This document shows, piece after piece, positions 49,308-58,862 of a DNA stretch of 64,000 nucleotides. The first letter of the stretch is position 1. The number at the start of each line of letters is the position of its first letter. This DNA comes from Bacteroidales bacterium (GTDB taxonomy: Bacteria; Bacteroidota; Bacteroidia; Bacteroidales; UBA12077): contig JAGXLL010000002.1 in assembly GCA_018334675.1 (NCBI GenBank), forward strand, positions 62,001 through 126,000. Direction: 5' to 3'. Below the pieces are notes generated by a model. It was not told the origin of the DNA. It was given only the letters and a program-made list of their open reading frames with translations, and ran no database searches. Made by a program: the position numbers and the translations under genes.

Positions 49308-51530
49308 TTATTTTTTTAGTTCATATAAATAATACTCATCTTCGTTGATCTCTTCCGTATCCTTCACGAAGCCATATTTTCTCAACGACATTAAGTAATA
49401 CATTACATCTTCACTCGGGTGCTTCAACTCTGCAGCTATTTCAGGAATTGCTTTAGAACCTGATTCAAGTGATTGAAGTATTCTCTTGCTCATTTCAGGT
49501 AATGCATTTGCCAGTTTGTCTGCGTTATTGGTCACACCTTCAGCTGATTCGGCTTCTTTTGCCTGATGGTCTTCAATTAACCGGACATCTTTAACAAAAG
49601 CATCAATCATCCCTTCTATTTCCTCATTGGAGTAACCAACAATACTTATTGCATCAGAAGGACAAACGGGAGTACATGCTCCGCAACCTTTACACAAGGC
49701 TTTGTTTACTTTAGCTACAGTTTTCCCGTCCGCTTCCACTTTTTCAAATGCATTGTAACTGCAAAGTTCATCACACTTTCCGCACCATTCACAAAGATCA
49801 GTATCAACAGTTGCAATAATTGGCTCAAGCTCTATCTTTCCCGAGTTAATCAATGAATTGGCTTTTGCTGAAGCGGCTAAAGTTGAAGCCATGGTGCCCC
49901 TCACATTTTTAGGACTCTGGCAAGCACCGGCAATAAAAACACCATCAATTACAGTCTCTACAGGTCGGAGTTTTGTATGCACCTCATTATAAAATTTATC
50001 GCTTCCAATAGGAACTTTCAAAATTTCAGCAACACTTTGATCCTTTCTTTGAACCATTCCGGTAACCAATACAACCAGGTCGGCAGAGACTTCAATGTTT
50101 TCATTTTGTGTCAGTGCATCCTGAACGGTTATTTTAGTTTGTTCACCTCTCTTTTCTACTTCAGGAAATGCTCCTTCAAAAAACTGGAGGTAAATATCCC
50201 CTTGTCTCGAAGAGTCGGTAAAGCATGTTTCCTGTTTTCCATAGGTTCTGATGCCCCTTGTAATATGGAAATTTCTGACTTCAGGATATTTGTTCTTTAC
50301 ATTCAATGCCGACTGAATAGCAGAGGTACAACAATAACGCGAACAATGTTTGTTGTCCCCATCAGGCTGGCGACTACCAACACAATATATGTAGGCAATA
50401 TCCCGGATCTTCTTTCCTTTGTATTCAAGCGTTCCATTGCTCATATCAAGTAAGCGGCGGAATTGCTGAAGAGTAATCACATTGTCTACAGTTTTATATC
50501 CAAACTCACCCTCCTCAGGTTCATACGGGTCAAACCCGGTATTAAGAAGGATAGCACCCGCATTGAAAGTAATATGCTCCACTTCCTGATCAAGATCGAT
50601 TTTTCCGTCACAGATTTTTTGGCACGCTCCACACTTATTACACAATTCCATATCAATTACAGGACTTTCCGGATAGGCTTCCCTGTAATTTTTATAGATC
50701 GCTTTGCGTTTGGTGAGCCCAAAATTGAATTCATCCTCCACTTCAAGCGGGCAGGCTTTCAATACCTGATCGAGAAAATCGTCGTCGCATTTTCCAAAGA
50801 CATACCGGGGTGTTATCTTAACACCTAACTCGAAATTACCAATGTTCCCATTTAAAGATTCAACCTCTGCTCCTGTAAAGAGTGTAATGTCATCGCGTTC
50901 TTTAATTTGTTTATAAAGTCGCTCAACAAGATTTTTCCCTTCCTCGTTTGTTGGAAATAAATGACCCCACTGAGCTGTTCTTCCTCCTACAAAGTGATCT
51001 TTCTCGATCAGATACACCTGACTTCCCTGGTCAGCCAGTTCAATGGCTGAACGCATTCCGGAAATCCCTGCACCAATAACAGCGGCAACGTTTTTTGCTT
51101 CAATTTCAATAGGTTGTAAACTTTGAGACATTCTGACCTTTGAGATAGCCGCTCTTATAATACGTACCGCCTTATCCGTTGCATCATCGGTACGGTCGGA
51201 ATGAGCCCATGAGCATTGCTCCCGGATGTTTGCATGGACATAGTTGTATTGGTTTAGCCCGGCCCTCTTTGCCACATCCCTGAAAGTGAGCAAGTGCAGC
51301 TTAGGAGAACAGGATGCTACCACCATACCATCCAGATCGTTTTCAATGATCTTTTCAATGATTTCAACCTGGGCTGAATCGGAACAAGTAAACATGGTTG
51401 TTTTCACTAACTGAACACCAGGTTCATTTTCAACAACTTTTGCTACTTTTTCCACCTCTACATAATCGGAAATATTTCCGCCGCAATAGCAGATGAATAC
51501 GCCTATTTTTTCTTTATGATCTTTTTTCAT
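49308..51530 (-). CDS. HdrA/QmoB-like FAD and iron-sulfur oxidoreductase with C-terminal winged-helix-like extension
   Basis: GVFICYCGGNISDYVEVEKVAK, VVASCSPKLHLLTFRD, GAGISGMRSAIELADQGSQVYLIEK, CNKCGACQKICDG, CEWCGKCDELCSYNAFEKV, CKGCGACTPVCPSDAI. Confidence 0.88.
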   Translation of the reverse strand: MKKDHKEKIGVFICYCGGNISDYVEVEKVAKVVENEPGVQLVKTTMFTCSDSAQVEIIEKIIENDLDGMVVASCSPKLHLLTFRDVAKRAGLNQYNYVHANIREQCSWAHSDRTDDATDKAVRIIRAAISKVRMSQSLQPIEIEAKNVAAVIGAGISGMRSAIELADQGSQVYLIEKDHFVGGRTAQWGHLFPTNEEGKNLVERLYKQIKERDDITLFTGAEVESLNGNIGNFELGVKITPRYVFGKCDDDFLDQVLKACPLEVEDEFNFGLTKRKAIYKNYREAYPESPVIDMELCNKCGACQKICDGKIDLDQEVEHITFNAGAILLNTGFDPYEPEEGEFGYKTVDNVITLQQFRRLLDMSNGTLEYKGKKIRDIAYIYCVGSRQPDGDNKHCSRYCCTSAIQSALNVKNKYPEVRNFHITRGIRTYGKQETCFTDSSRQGDIYLQFFEGAFPEVEKRGEQTKITVQDALTQNENIEVSADLVVLVTGMVQRKDQSVAEILKVPIGSDKFYNEVHTKLRPVETVIDGVFIAGACQSPKNVRGTMASTLAASAKANSLINSGKIELEPIIATVDTDLCEWCGKCDELCSYNAFEKVEADGKTVAKVNKALCKGCGACTPVCPSDAISIVGYSNEEIEGMIDAFVKDVRLIEDHQAKEAESAEGVTNNADKLANALPEMSKRILQSLESGSKAIPEIAAELKHPSEDVMYYLMSLRKYGFVKDTEEINEDEYYLYELKK

Positions 51531-54268
51531 TTCAACCTCCTTAAATAACTTGCTGCTTCAGAAGCCGCACCGCCTGCAGAAAGAATGGTATCCGGAATAT
51601 CTTTGGGACCGGAGGCTGTTCCTGCGACAAATACTCCATCTATATTTGTTGAAGCGGGACTGGCTAATTCATCAACTTGTTTGACATAATTGAATCTATC
51701 CAGCTCAATGGATTTTTCTGAAAACATGCCGGAGACATCCATATTCGGAAGAGCCCCAACAGACAGCACAGTTAAATCATGTTTGGCTTCCTTTACTTTA
51801 CCTTCCAGGACATCTTCATATCTCAATATCATATCTCCATTTTCGCTTTCCTTCACTTTCGCAACTTTTCCTTTGACAAAGTTGACCCCCATCCCTTTGG
51901 CTCGTTGATAGAATTCTTCGAAACCTTTTCCGAATGATCTGATATTCATGTAATAAATTGTAATATCGGCAAGAGGCAATGCGCCCATCAATAATTGAGC
52001 TTGTTTGATGGAATACATACAACAGATTTGTGAGCAAATCGGGTTTCCAACGGTTTCATCCCTTGATCCGGCACATAGTATGTAAGCAATGTTATCAGGA
52101 ATCCTTCCGTCCGATGGTCTTAGAACTGTGTTGTAAGGACGGGTGGGAACCAAATGTCGTTCCATATCCATTGCTGTTATCACATTGGATATTTTTCCTC
52201 CACCGTAGTTGGGGAGATTTTCCTTGGGGAAGAGCTTAAATCCGGTGGAAACAATAACAGATTTTGCATCAACAGAAAGCTCTTCTTCCTTTTGAGAAAA
52301 ATCAATGGCATCGGCAGGGCATGCAGAAACGCATTGATGACATTCCCTGCAAATATTACAATCCAGACACCTGCTGGCATTCAGGAAAGCTTCTTCCTCT
52401 GAATAGGTGGCTTCAATCTCTTCAAAATCTTTAATCCTTTCTTCGGCGGATCTTTCATATGCCATTACAGGCATTACCGATGGCTGATTTTCCATCCGGG
52501 CCAGCACTTCTTCCTTACTGGCAGGGGGTAATCTGTGATCAAATTCATGATCCGCCAGGTTTTCCCCCTGCAAATATTTATCAATAAAGAAGGCGGCTCG
52601 TTTCCCTTGCCCGGCTGCTTCAATAATTGATGAAGCACCTGTAACCACGTCACCACCGGCAAAAATATGTGCCTGGGAAGTTTGCAGGGTTTCAGAATTC
52701 ACATTGATGGTACCGTTCTTATTCAATTCCAGTTCATTGGTGAAAGTAGAGGTTGTGGCAAGCAAACCGATTGAGGTAATTGCCAGCTCTGCTTTTATAA
52801 CGTGTTCCGAACCTTTTATCTCTTCAGGCCTTCTTCTTCCACTTGCATCAGGTTCACCCAGTTTCATCCTGACACACTTCACTGCATTTAATTTTCCGTT
52901 TTCTCCTATGAATTCGACAGGATTCTTTAGAAACTGGAATTCAATACCTTCATCTTCTGCTTCTTTTACTTCCACATCAGCAGCCGGCATTTGATAACGG
53001 TCACGGCGGTATACAACTATTACTTTCTCCGCTCCCAATCTTTTTATTGTTCTGGCTGAGTCCATAGCAACATTTCCTCCACCAAAAACCAATACCGTTT
53101 TACCTGAAACATCCATCTTATCTCCCTTGTTTACACTTTTCAGGAAAGATAAACAGCACAATATACCCTCAAGGTCCTTTCCTTTGAGGTCAAATTTCAC
53201 GGTTTCATGCGTACCGACAGAAACATAAATTGCATCAAACCCCTGGCTTTTAAGCTCTTCAAAATTTTCCACAACATGATTCACTTCATATTCAACACCA
53301 AGAGCCGTAATGTTCTTTATATCTCTTTCTACAATATTATTGGGAAGGCGAAAAGAAGGAATGGATGATTTTAACATACCACCCAATTCGCTGTCGCCCT
53401 CGAATATTTTAACGCTATGTCCGGATTTTGCCAGATGATAAGCAGCTGTCAAACCTGAAGGTCCTGACCCGATAACAGCCACCTTTTTACCAGACTGAGC
53501 TTCAATATCTTCAAATTTGGGTTCTGAATATTTATTGTAATAATAATCAGAAAAAAATCTTTTGATGCGACGAATAGTTACGGGTTCGTCTTTATCTTTT
53601 CTTGTACATTCTCCTTCACAGGGTGCATAACAAGCCCTTCCGAGTGAACCGGGCAGTGGAATATCCTCCAGGTGAAGATTCATAGCTTCTTCATACAATC
53701 CATTCCGGACAAGAGAAACATAGCCATGTGCTTTTACTCCACCCGGGCAGGTGGTAATACAGGGAGAAGAGGTTCCGTTTCTTTGTATAGTGGCTACCTT
53801 AGGACTTGCAGTTGTAAATGGGATAAATGCTGTTTTCTTGGCAACAAATCCATAATTATAAGGATCTTCGTTATATTCAGGGCAACTCACTTCACATTCG
53901 CTACACCCTGTACAGATAGATTCATTGACGTATCTTGGATTCTTAATGATGTTTGCATTAAATCCATTTCCGTTTTTGGCTATACCTTGAACTTCGCTGT
54001 AAGTTAAAAGAGTTATATTGGGATGGCGGCTTGTTTCAGACATTTTGGGTGTCGTAATGCAAGCAGAGCAGTCAAGTGTAGGAAATACTTTGCTCAGGTG
54101 GATCATTTTACCACCAATAGACAGGTCTTTTTCAACCAACAGCACTTTAAATCCCATTTTAGCGAGATTAAGAGAAGCTTCCTGACCTGCTACACCGCCT
54201 CCAATAATTAGCGAATCGTATTTGTTATTATCCATCTTTTTGTCCGGTTTCGTTTTTAATACTTCCAA
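51527..54268 (-). CDS. HdrA/QmoA-like protein with inserted GltD/NfnB-like NAD(P)H-FAD module
   Basis: 913 aa; HdrA N-term DSLIIGGGVAGQEASLNLAKMGFKVLLVEKD; CTGCSECEVSCP; GltD-like PCITTCPGGVKAHGYV, GRACYAPCEGECTRK, VAVIGSGPSGLTAAYHLAKSGHSVKIFE, VFGGGNVAMDSARTIKRLGAEKVIVVYRRDR; then CLDCNICRECHQCVSACPADAI and HdrA C-terminal half. Confidence 0.88.
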   Translation of the reverse strand: MEVLKTKPDKKMDNNKYDSLIIGGGVAGQEASLNLAKMGFKVLLVEKDLSIGGKMIHLSKVFPTLDCSACITTPKMSETSRHPNITLLTYSEVQGIAKNGNGFNANIIKNPRYVNESICTGCSECEVSCPEYNEDPYNYGFVAKKTAFIPFTTASPKVATIQRNGTSSPCITTCPGGVKAHGYVSLVRNGLYEEAMNLHLEDIPLPGSLGRACYAPCEGECTRKDKDEPVTIRRIKRFFSDYYYNKYSEPKFEDIEAQSGKKVAVIGSGPSGLTAAYHLAKSGHSVKIFEGDSELGGMLKSSIPSFRLPNNIVERDIKNITALGVEYEVNHVVENFEELKSQGFDAIYVSVGTHETVKFDLKGKDLEGILCCLSFLKSVNKGDKMDVSGKTVLVFGGGNVAMDSARTIKRLGAEKVIVVYRRDRYQMPAADVEVKEAEDEGIEFQFLKNPVEFIGENGKLNAVKCVRMKLGEPDASGRRRPEEIKGSEHVIKAELAITSIGLLATTSTFTNELELNKNGTINVNSETLQTSQAHIFAGGDVVTGASSIIEAAGQGKRAAFFIDKYLQGENLADHEFDHRLPPASKEEVLARMENQPSVMPVMAYERSAEERIKDFEEIEATYSEEEAFLNASRCLDCNICRECHQCVSACPADAIDFSQKEEELSVDAKSVIVSTGFKLFPKENLPNYGGGKISNVITAMDMERHLVPTRPYNTVLRPSDGRIPDNIAYILCAGSRDETVGNPICSQICCMYSIKQAQLLMGALPLADITIYYMNIRSFGKGFEEFYQRAKGMGVNFVKGKVAKVKESENGDMILRYEDVLEGKVKEAKHDLTVLSVGALPNMDVSGMFSEKSIELDRFNYVKQVDELASPASTNIDGVFVAGTASGPKDIPDTILSAGGAASEAASYLRRLK

Positions 54269-54653
54269 GACCTGATAGGGTCTCAGAAAAACTTTTCATG
54301 TGGCCCACAAACGGATCAGCACAAACTGAACACAATGCAGCCATTTTAACTCTCGCCAGGTCAATTCCCTCCTCTTTCATTACTTGCTGTGCCTTCGATA
54401 TTGAATTGTTGGTTAACGCAGAGCAATCGGAACGGAATGCACAATCCGTTCCGTCGCTTGCGATAAAGACTCCGTCCATACCTTTGTGCAATGCTTTTAA
54501 AATCCAATTGGGTTTTACCGCACTTGTACAAGGTAAAGTAATGTTGTAAACACGAGGTGAATAATGCTTTTTGAGCAGACCGGCAAGATCAATAGCGGGA
54601 TCCGATATCTTTTCAGATGAAAATACAAGAATCCGTGGTTGATAGTCGCTCAT
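54228..54653 (-). CDS. Hydrogenase iron-sulfur subunit-like (MvhD/FrhD family)
   Basis: 141 aa; LPCTSAVKPNWILKALHKGMDGVFIASDGTDCAFRSDC; MAALCSVCADPFV. Confidence 0.78.
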   Translation of the reverse strand: MSDYQPRILVFSSEKISDPAIDLAGLLKKHYSPRVYNITLPCTSAVKPNWILKALHKGMDGVFIASDGTDCAFRSDCSALTNNSISKAQQVMKEEGIDLARVKMAALCSVCADPFVGHMKSFSETLSGLGSIKNETGQKDG

Positions 54654-54671
54654 AAGTTCAGAGTTTACTTG

Positions 54672-54923
54672 TTAATTTTTCTTTAAATACAATGTGAAAT
54701 ATCCGGCCTCTTCAAAGTCACCTAAATATTCGTGTCCTTGTTTCTTTGCCCATCGGGGAACATCTCTTTTTGTTCCTGCATCGGAAGAGAGGATTTCCAT
54801 GATTCCCCCGCTTGGTACATCGGCAATTGCCTGTTTTACTGCTAAAAGTGGGCCAGGGCATGCAGTTCCTCTTGAATCGACTACTTTGTGAGATTCTAAT
54901 GCTTTTAATTCTTCAGTTGTCAT
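54672..54923 (-). CDS. TusA family sulfur carrier
   Basis: VDSRGTACPGPLLAVKQAIADVPSGGIMEILSSDAGTKRDVPRWAKKQGHE (CPxP motif). Confidence 0.9.
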   Translation of the reverse strand: MTTEELKALESHKVVDSRGTACPGPLLAVKQAIADVPSGGIMEILSSDAGTKRDVPRWAKKQGHEYLGDFEEAGYFTLYLKKN

Positions 54924-54953
54924 AATTGAAAGGTTTTAAAGTTAAATACTTTT

Positions 54954-55367
54954 TTATAGCGTAATATTGAGATCTGCACCAGATGCTCCTTCCAGGTATT
55001 CGCCGATACCTACGATTTCATCCACCAGATCGATAAAGTCTTCTTTATTTTCTCCACCTGCCACTTTTCCAGCCAGACTACATACATAAACATTTACTGA
55101 AGTCATATCCTTAGCCATTTCAAAAAATTCCGTCCATTTTGGCGTGGAAAACTGGTCGAGTGCCTGCTGAAATTTTTCCGCACTCTGGGCTGTATCCGCC
55201 ATACCGCTGACATTTCCATTCTGGCTTTTTACAAAAGCCTGACCGGCATTGACAAGGACATATACATCAACTTCCATATCCTCGGCAGCAGCCCCACTCA
55301 ATATAACTCCTGCATTGGTTAATTTATCTAATGAAGAAGTTGTTAATGCTAAAACTAATTTTGACAT
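54954..55367 (-). CDS. DsrE family (DsrE2-like) protein
   Basis: Start chosen at MSKLVLALTTSSLDKLTNAGVILSGAAAEDMEVDVYVL; Cys in VYVCSLAGKVAGG. Confidence 0.7.
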   Translation of the reverse strand: MSKLVLALTTSSLDKLTNAGVILSGAAAEDMEVDVYVLVNAGQAFVKSQNGNVSGMADTAQSAEKFQQALDQFSTPKWTEFFEMAKDMTSVNVYVCSLAGKVAGGENKEDFIDLVDEIVGIGEYLEGASGADLNITL

Positions 55368-55386
55368 ATTTCTCTGTTTTAATGAT

Positions 55387-55896
55387 TCAACCACCACATC
55401 CTCCTCCGGATGATTCTTCATTTTCAGGCGCAGCAGGTTGGGATTCATCCATTCCCTGTTCTACCCATTCCGGGTAAGCTTCTTGCCAATCAAACCAACT
55501 AAAATCCAGGAGATGACAGTCGGAATATTTGAGCAACTCCAGATTCTTGACAGCTAATGCTCCGCTTGCCATTTCATTACCAAATACCAGGGTTTTTAGC
55601 CTTCGATTTGAAAGTTTACCGGAAAACTCAAGCAACCCCCTGGGAATATGCATTGCAGAAGGAAAATGCCCAAGAATGTAATCGTATTCTGTCCGGCAGT
55701 CCACAATCTGGATGTTAACATTACTATCCAGCAATGCCCTGAATTGATCCATACCCATAAGAGAAATATCTTTCTTCGCTGTTTTTATCATTGCTTCAGG
55801 ACTTTCATATACCTTCTCCGTATCGAGCGGATTGCTGCAATTCCAAAAAAGGAACAGAAAAAGGAAGGCGGATATAAATAATTTTAAATTTTTCAT
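55387..55896 (-). CDS. Rhodanese-fold lipoprotein, active-site Cys missing, C-terminal GGGCGG tail
   Basis: IQIVDCRTEYDYILGHFPSAMHIPRG; active-site loop reads VFGNEMASGALA (no Cys); ends SSGGGCGG. Confidence 0.75.
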   Translation of the reverse strand: MKNLKLFISAFLFLFLFWNCSNPLDTEKVYESPEAMIKTAKKDISLMGMDQFRALLDSNVNIQIVDCRTEYDYILGHFPSAMHIPRGLLEFSGKLSNRRLKTLVFGNEMASGALAVKNLELLKYSDCHLLDFSWFDWQEAYPEWVEQGMDESQPAAPENEESSGGGCGG

Positions 55897-55903
55897 GCTT
55901 CTG

Positions 55904-56713
55904 TTAATTTAATTTCCACTCATTGTAAGCTCCATCGTAAACGGTTACATTGGAATACCCCAGCACTGAATTAAGGGCAAGAAATACGATACCGGCACGT
56001 GCACTTGTAGCGCAATAGAGAATCACTTCCTTATCCTTTGTGATCCCTGCACCCTTGAAAAGTTTGGCAAGTTCTTCCTTTGATTTCAATTTATCGCTAT
56101 CAGTAAGGACATTTTTATACTCCAGGTTTCTTGCGCCATTGATATGCCCTTCGTTAAATTCCTTATCGCTTCGCACGTCCAAAAGAGCCGCGCTGCTGAG
56201 CTTTGATTTTACATAACCCATGTCAGCAAAAATTGCCTTATTTACCTTAGGAGTAAAAGAAGTGGCTTGAACTTTGGTACCGCCATTGGTAACCGGCCCT
56301 CTTGCAGACCTCCAGGCTCTCATGTGCCCATCCATAATATTCACATCGGAAAAACCAAGATATTTGAGAACCCAATAAAGTCTTCCGGAACCAATGCCTG
56401 AACCACTATCATAAATAATGATTTTCTTGTCAGGAGAAATCCCTTTTCCTCCCAGAAGAGTGGCAAGTTCAGAAGAACCTTTCAATATGCCTTTAGGTTC
56501 ACCATCTTTTTCAAGTGTACCCATTGGTACATTTACTGCACCCCTGATATGCACCTTTGCATAATCACTTGCACCGCGAGCGGATACTACAATAGTATTG
56601 CTGCTTTTGAGCGCTTTCTTTGTATCGGCAGCAGAAATTAAATCCTGCGCCATGGAAGCCTGAGAGAATATAAGCATGAAAACCAGGCTGAATAAAATAC
56701 GTTGTGTCTTCAT
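55904..56713 (-). CDS. Secreted tandem-rhodanese sulfurtransferase
   Basis: 269 aa; signal peptide; VVSARGASDYAKVHIRGAVNVP; YDSGSGIGSGRLYWVLKYLG; VILYCATSARAGIVFLAL. Confidence 0.88.
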   Translation of the reverse strand: MKTQRILFSLVFMLIFSQASMAQDLISAADTKKALKSSNTIVVSARGASDYAKVHIRGAVNVPMGTLEKDGEPKGILKGSSELATLLGGKGISPDKKIIIYDSGSGIGSGRLYWVLKYLGFSDVNIMDGHMRAWRSARGPVTNGGTKVQATSFTPKVNKAIFADMGYVKSKLSSAALLDVRSDKEFNEGHINGARNLEYKNVLTDSDKLKSKEELAKLFKGAGITKDKEVILYCATSARAGIVFLALNSVLGYSNVTVYDGAYNEWKLN

Positions 56714-56761
56714 AATCTTCTTTCTTTTTATTTATTAATAATGCAGGCAAACAGCCTATTG

Positions 56762-57793
56762 CTAAAAAATAACCTGGGCCTGAATAACGAACTGATCGTT
56801 GGGCACCTCATCATCTCCCTCAGCCCTGTAGCGATAGTTCAACTGCAAGCGGGTCCAGTCGTTCATAAAGTAGTTCATCCCATATGTTAACACGGTTTCC
56901 GTATTGTTATCAATCGAAACATCCGAGTCATAAGCCTCATACTTCAGAACAGGCTGAATACTCCATTCAGTCATATACATAGCCTGCACAAAGTAGCCAT
57001 TCCGGGTAACGCCACCGGTATGGTATTCAATAGGCGTTCCGTCACAACCTCCACCGGTGGTATAATCTCCGGTATCGTCCCCCCAGAGGTACTCACCCTG
57101 GAGAAGAAAATTACCCAGTGTGAGTTGCAGCTCACCGCCCAAGCGGGTTTTTGTATTGTCGGATTCAGGACCTGTCATACCATAAGCAAAACTTCCTCCC
57201 ACCTGAAGTTGCTCAATGGGAGAAAACGTGAGGCGGCTCTTGAGACTCTTTTCTTTATTCTCATCCTTAAACCCCATTTTATAATCGTTCATGAAAGCGA
57301 TGTAATAATTTATCCTGGCGTCCATCAGTTTTCCGGAGAGCATCACTCCCAGGTCCCGTTGGGGTGCTGCCAGCTCATTAACCACCTTTGAACGATATAC
57401 GGTGTGTAAGCTTTGACAAGCCGTGTTTTGTTCCAGACTGAGGGGAGATTTGAACTGTCCGACGGAGGCATTTAACCAATCAAACCTATTGTAGGTGATG
57501 AATGCATCGAGAACATAGGGAGAACCAGGTTTAAACCTGGAAAAATCAACCATTAAATAATAACTAATGTCATAAGGGATATTCCCAAGTACACCCAACC
57601 TGGCACGATTGAAAGTAAAACTGTTGCTATTGCCTCCATCCGTTGTTTGTGCGTATTCCCACTGAGGTTGGAGATAACCTGCAATGTTCACACCTTCGGA
57701 AGAAGCTTCCATACATCCTTGCCCATTGGCCACCTGTAATGCAAACAGAGACGCTACAAACAGCAGGGCAACTCTTATTTTGTTTTTACGCAT
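56762..57793 (-). CDS. OprP/OprO-type outer-membrane porin
   Basis: 343 aa; signal peptide; FTFNRARLGVLGNIPYDISYYLMVDFSRF; QLNYRYRAEGDDEVPNDQFVIQAQVIF. Confidence 0.82.
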   Translation of the reverse strand: MRKNKIRVALLFVASLFALQVANGQGCMEASSEGVNIAGYLQPQWEYAQTTDGGNSNSFTFNRARLGVLGNIPYDISYYLMVDFSRFKPGSPYVLDAFITYNRFDWLNASVGQFKSPLSLEQNTACQSLHTVYRSKVVNELAAPQRDLGVMLSGKLMDARINYYIAFMNDYKMGFKDENKEKSLKSRLTFSPIEQLQVGGSFAYGMTGPESDNTKTRLGGELQLTLGNFLLQGEYLWGDDTGDYTTGGGCDGTPIEYHTGGVTRNGYFVQAMYMTEWSIQPVLKYEAYDSDVSIDNNTETVLTYGMNYFMNDWTRLQLNYRYRAEGDDEVPNDQFVIQAQVIF

Positions 57794-57856
57794 ATCTTAA
57801 TCGATTAGTCTGTAAAAGAAAAGCTGAGCAGGACATTCCTGCCCAGCTTAAAATAT

Positions 57857-58822
57857 TTATTCCAAAGGAAGATCAGTTGATGGCGTGGCCCATTTATGAC
57901 TTTCCAGGTTGTCATAAATCATTCCGTTCGCACCGAATTTTAAACTAAGCGCATCATACCCCAATACATACAAGTATGCTGAAATAACAGAGGATGTCTG
58001 GCCGGTCCAGCAATACGTAACAATGCTTTTTTCAGGGTCGAGTTTTTTGTATTCTCCACCAGCAAGGGTTAAAGGTTTAATTCGGTATGCACCGGAAATG
58101 TTACCATAATGCTCTACATCTTCAGCACCCCAATAGTTATTTATAAAATACGATCCGGGATCGCCTAATACATCACCGTTACCCACACCATTAAATCCGT
58201 TTGATAATAAAGCATTTACTCTTGCTTCAAGAATTTCTGCGCCGGTTCCGGTTTCTGTGATATCCGGGTCATCATATTCATCAGTAGCTTCGACAGTTGA
58301 GCCGGGTGAATCAATCCATCCATCATTTGCTGTATTGCCAACATTAGACTCCCAGGGAGCCGAAAGTGAGCTGTTCCAGCCACTCATACCCCACTTGAGC
58401 ACTTTGGCATCCGGATATCCACTGAGTCGCAAAGCAGCAACTGCATGCCCGGCAGTTTGTCCTGTGTAACACACTACAACAGGTGTTTTATCACCTGCAT
58501 CCTCAGCAGTGGCAAGTATATTTCCTAATGTCGAATTCACAGCTCCGGAAATGCTGCCGCCATTATAAGACTCACTGCTTCTGATATCAATGACATAATA
58601 ATTGCTCAGGTTTGCATTTACATCCTGGGCTGTTGTTATCCAACCATCCAATAGATTGTTTAAATCCAGGTTTTCTGACTGCAGATGGGATACCAATGTC
58701 TGGAATTCTTCATCCGTTTGACGATTTGGTTGTAAGTCATCATCAGAATCCTCCTTACAGGAAGTGAGGATGACTGCTGAAAACAAAATGGCTAAGACTG
58801 AAATTTTCATTAAATTTTTCAT
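57857..58822 (-). CDS. Tandem rhodanese-domain lipoprotein
   Basis: Lipobox AVILTSC; active-site loops VVCYTGQTAGHA and VTYCWTGQTSSVI. Confidence 0.85.
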   Translation of the reverse strand: MKNLMKISVLAILFSAVILTSCKEDSDDDLQPNRQTDEEFQTLVSHLQSENLDLNNLLDGWITTAQDVNANLSNYYVIDIRSSESYNGGSISGAVNSTLGNILATAEDAGDKTPVVVCYTGQTAGHAVAALRLSGYPDAKVLKWGMSGWNSSLSAPWESNVGNTANDGWIDSPGSTVEATDEYDDPDITETGTGAEILEARVNALLSNGFNGVGNGDVLGDPGSYFINNYWGAEDVEHYGNISGAYRIKPLTLAGGEYKKLDPEKSIVTYCWTGQTSSVISAYLYVLGYDALSLKFGANGMIYDNLESHKWATPSTDLPLE

Positions 58823-58862
58823 AATACTTGGTTTAATCTATTAATAATCATTTCTTTAATAA

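Noticed and set aside
48155-54653. Assignment to the classical sHdr sulfur-oxidation complex or to sulfate-reduction Qmo
   Set aside because: No HdrB, lipoate-binding protein, AprAB, Sat or DsrC seen; only HdrA, MvhD and QmoC-like parts are present, so a named pathway is not justified.
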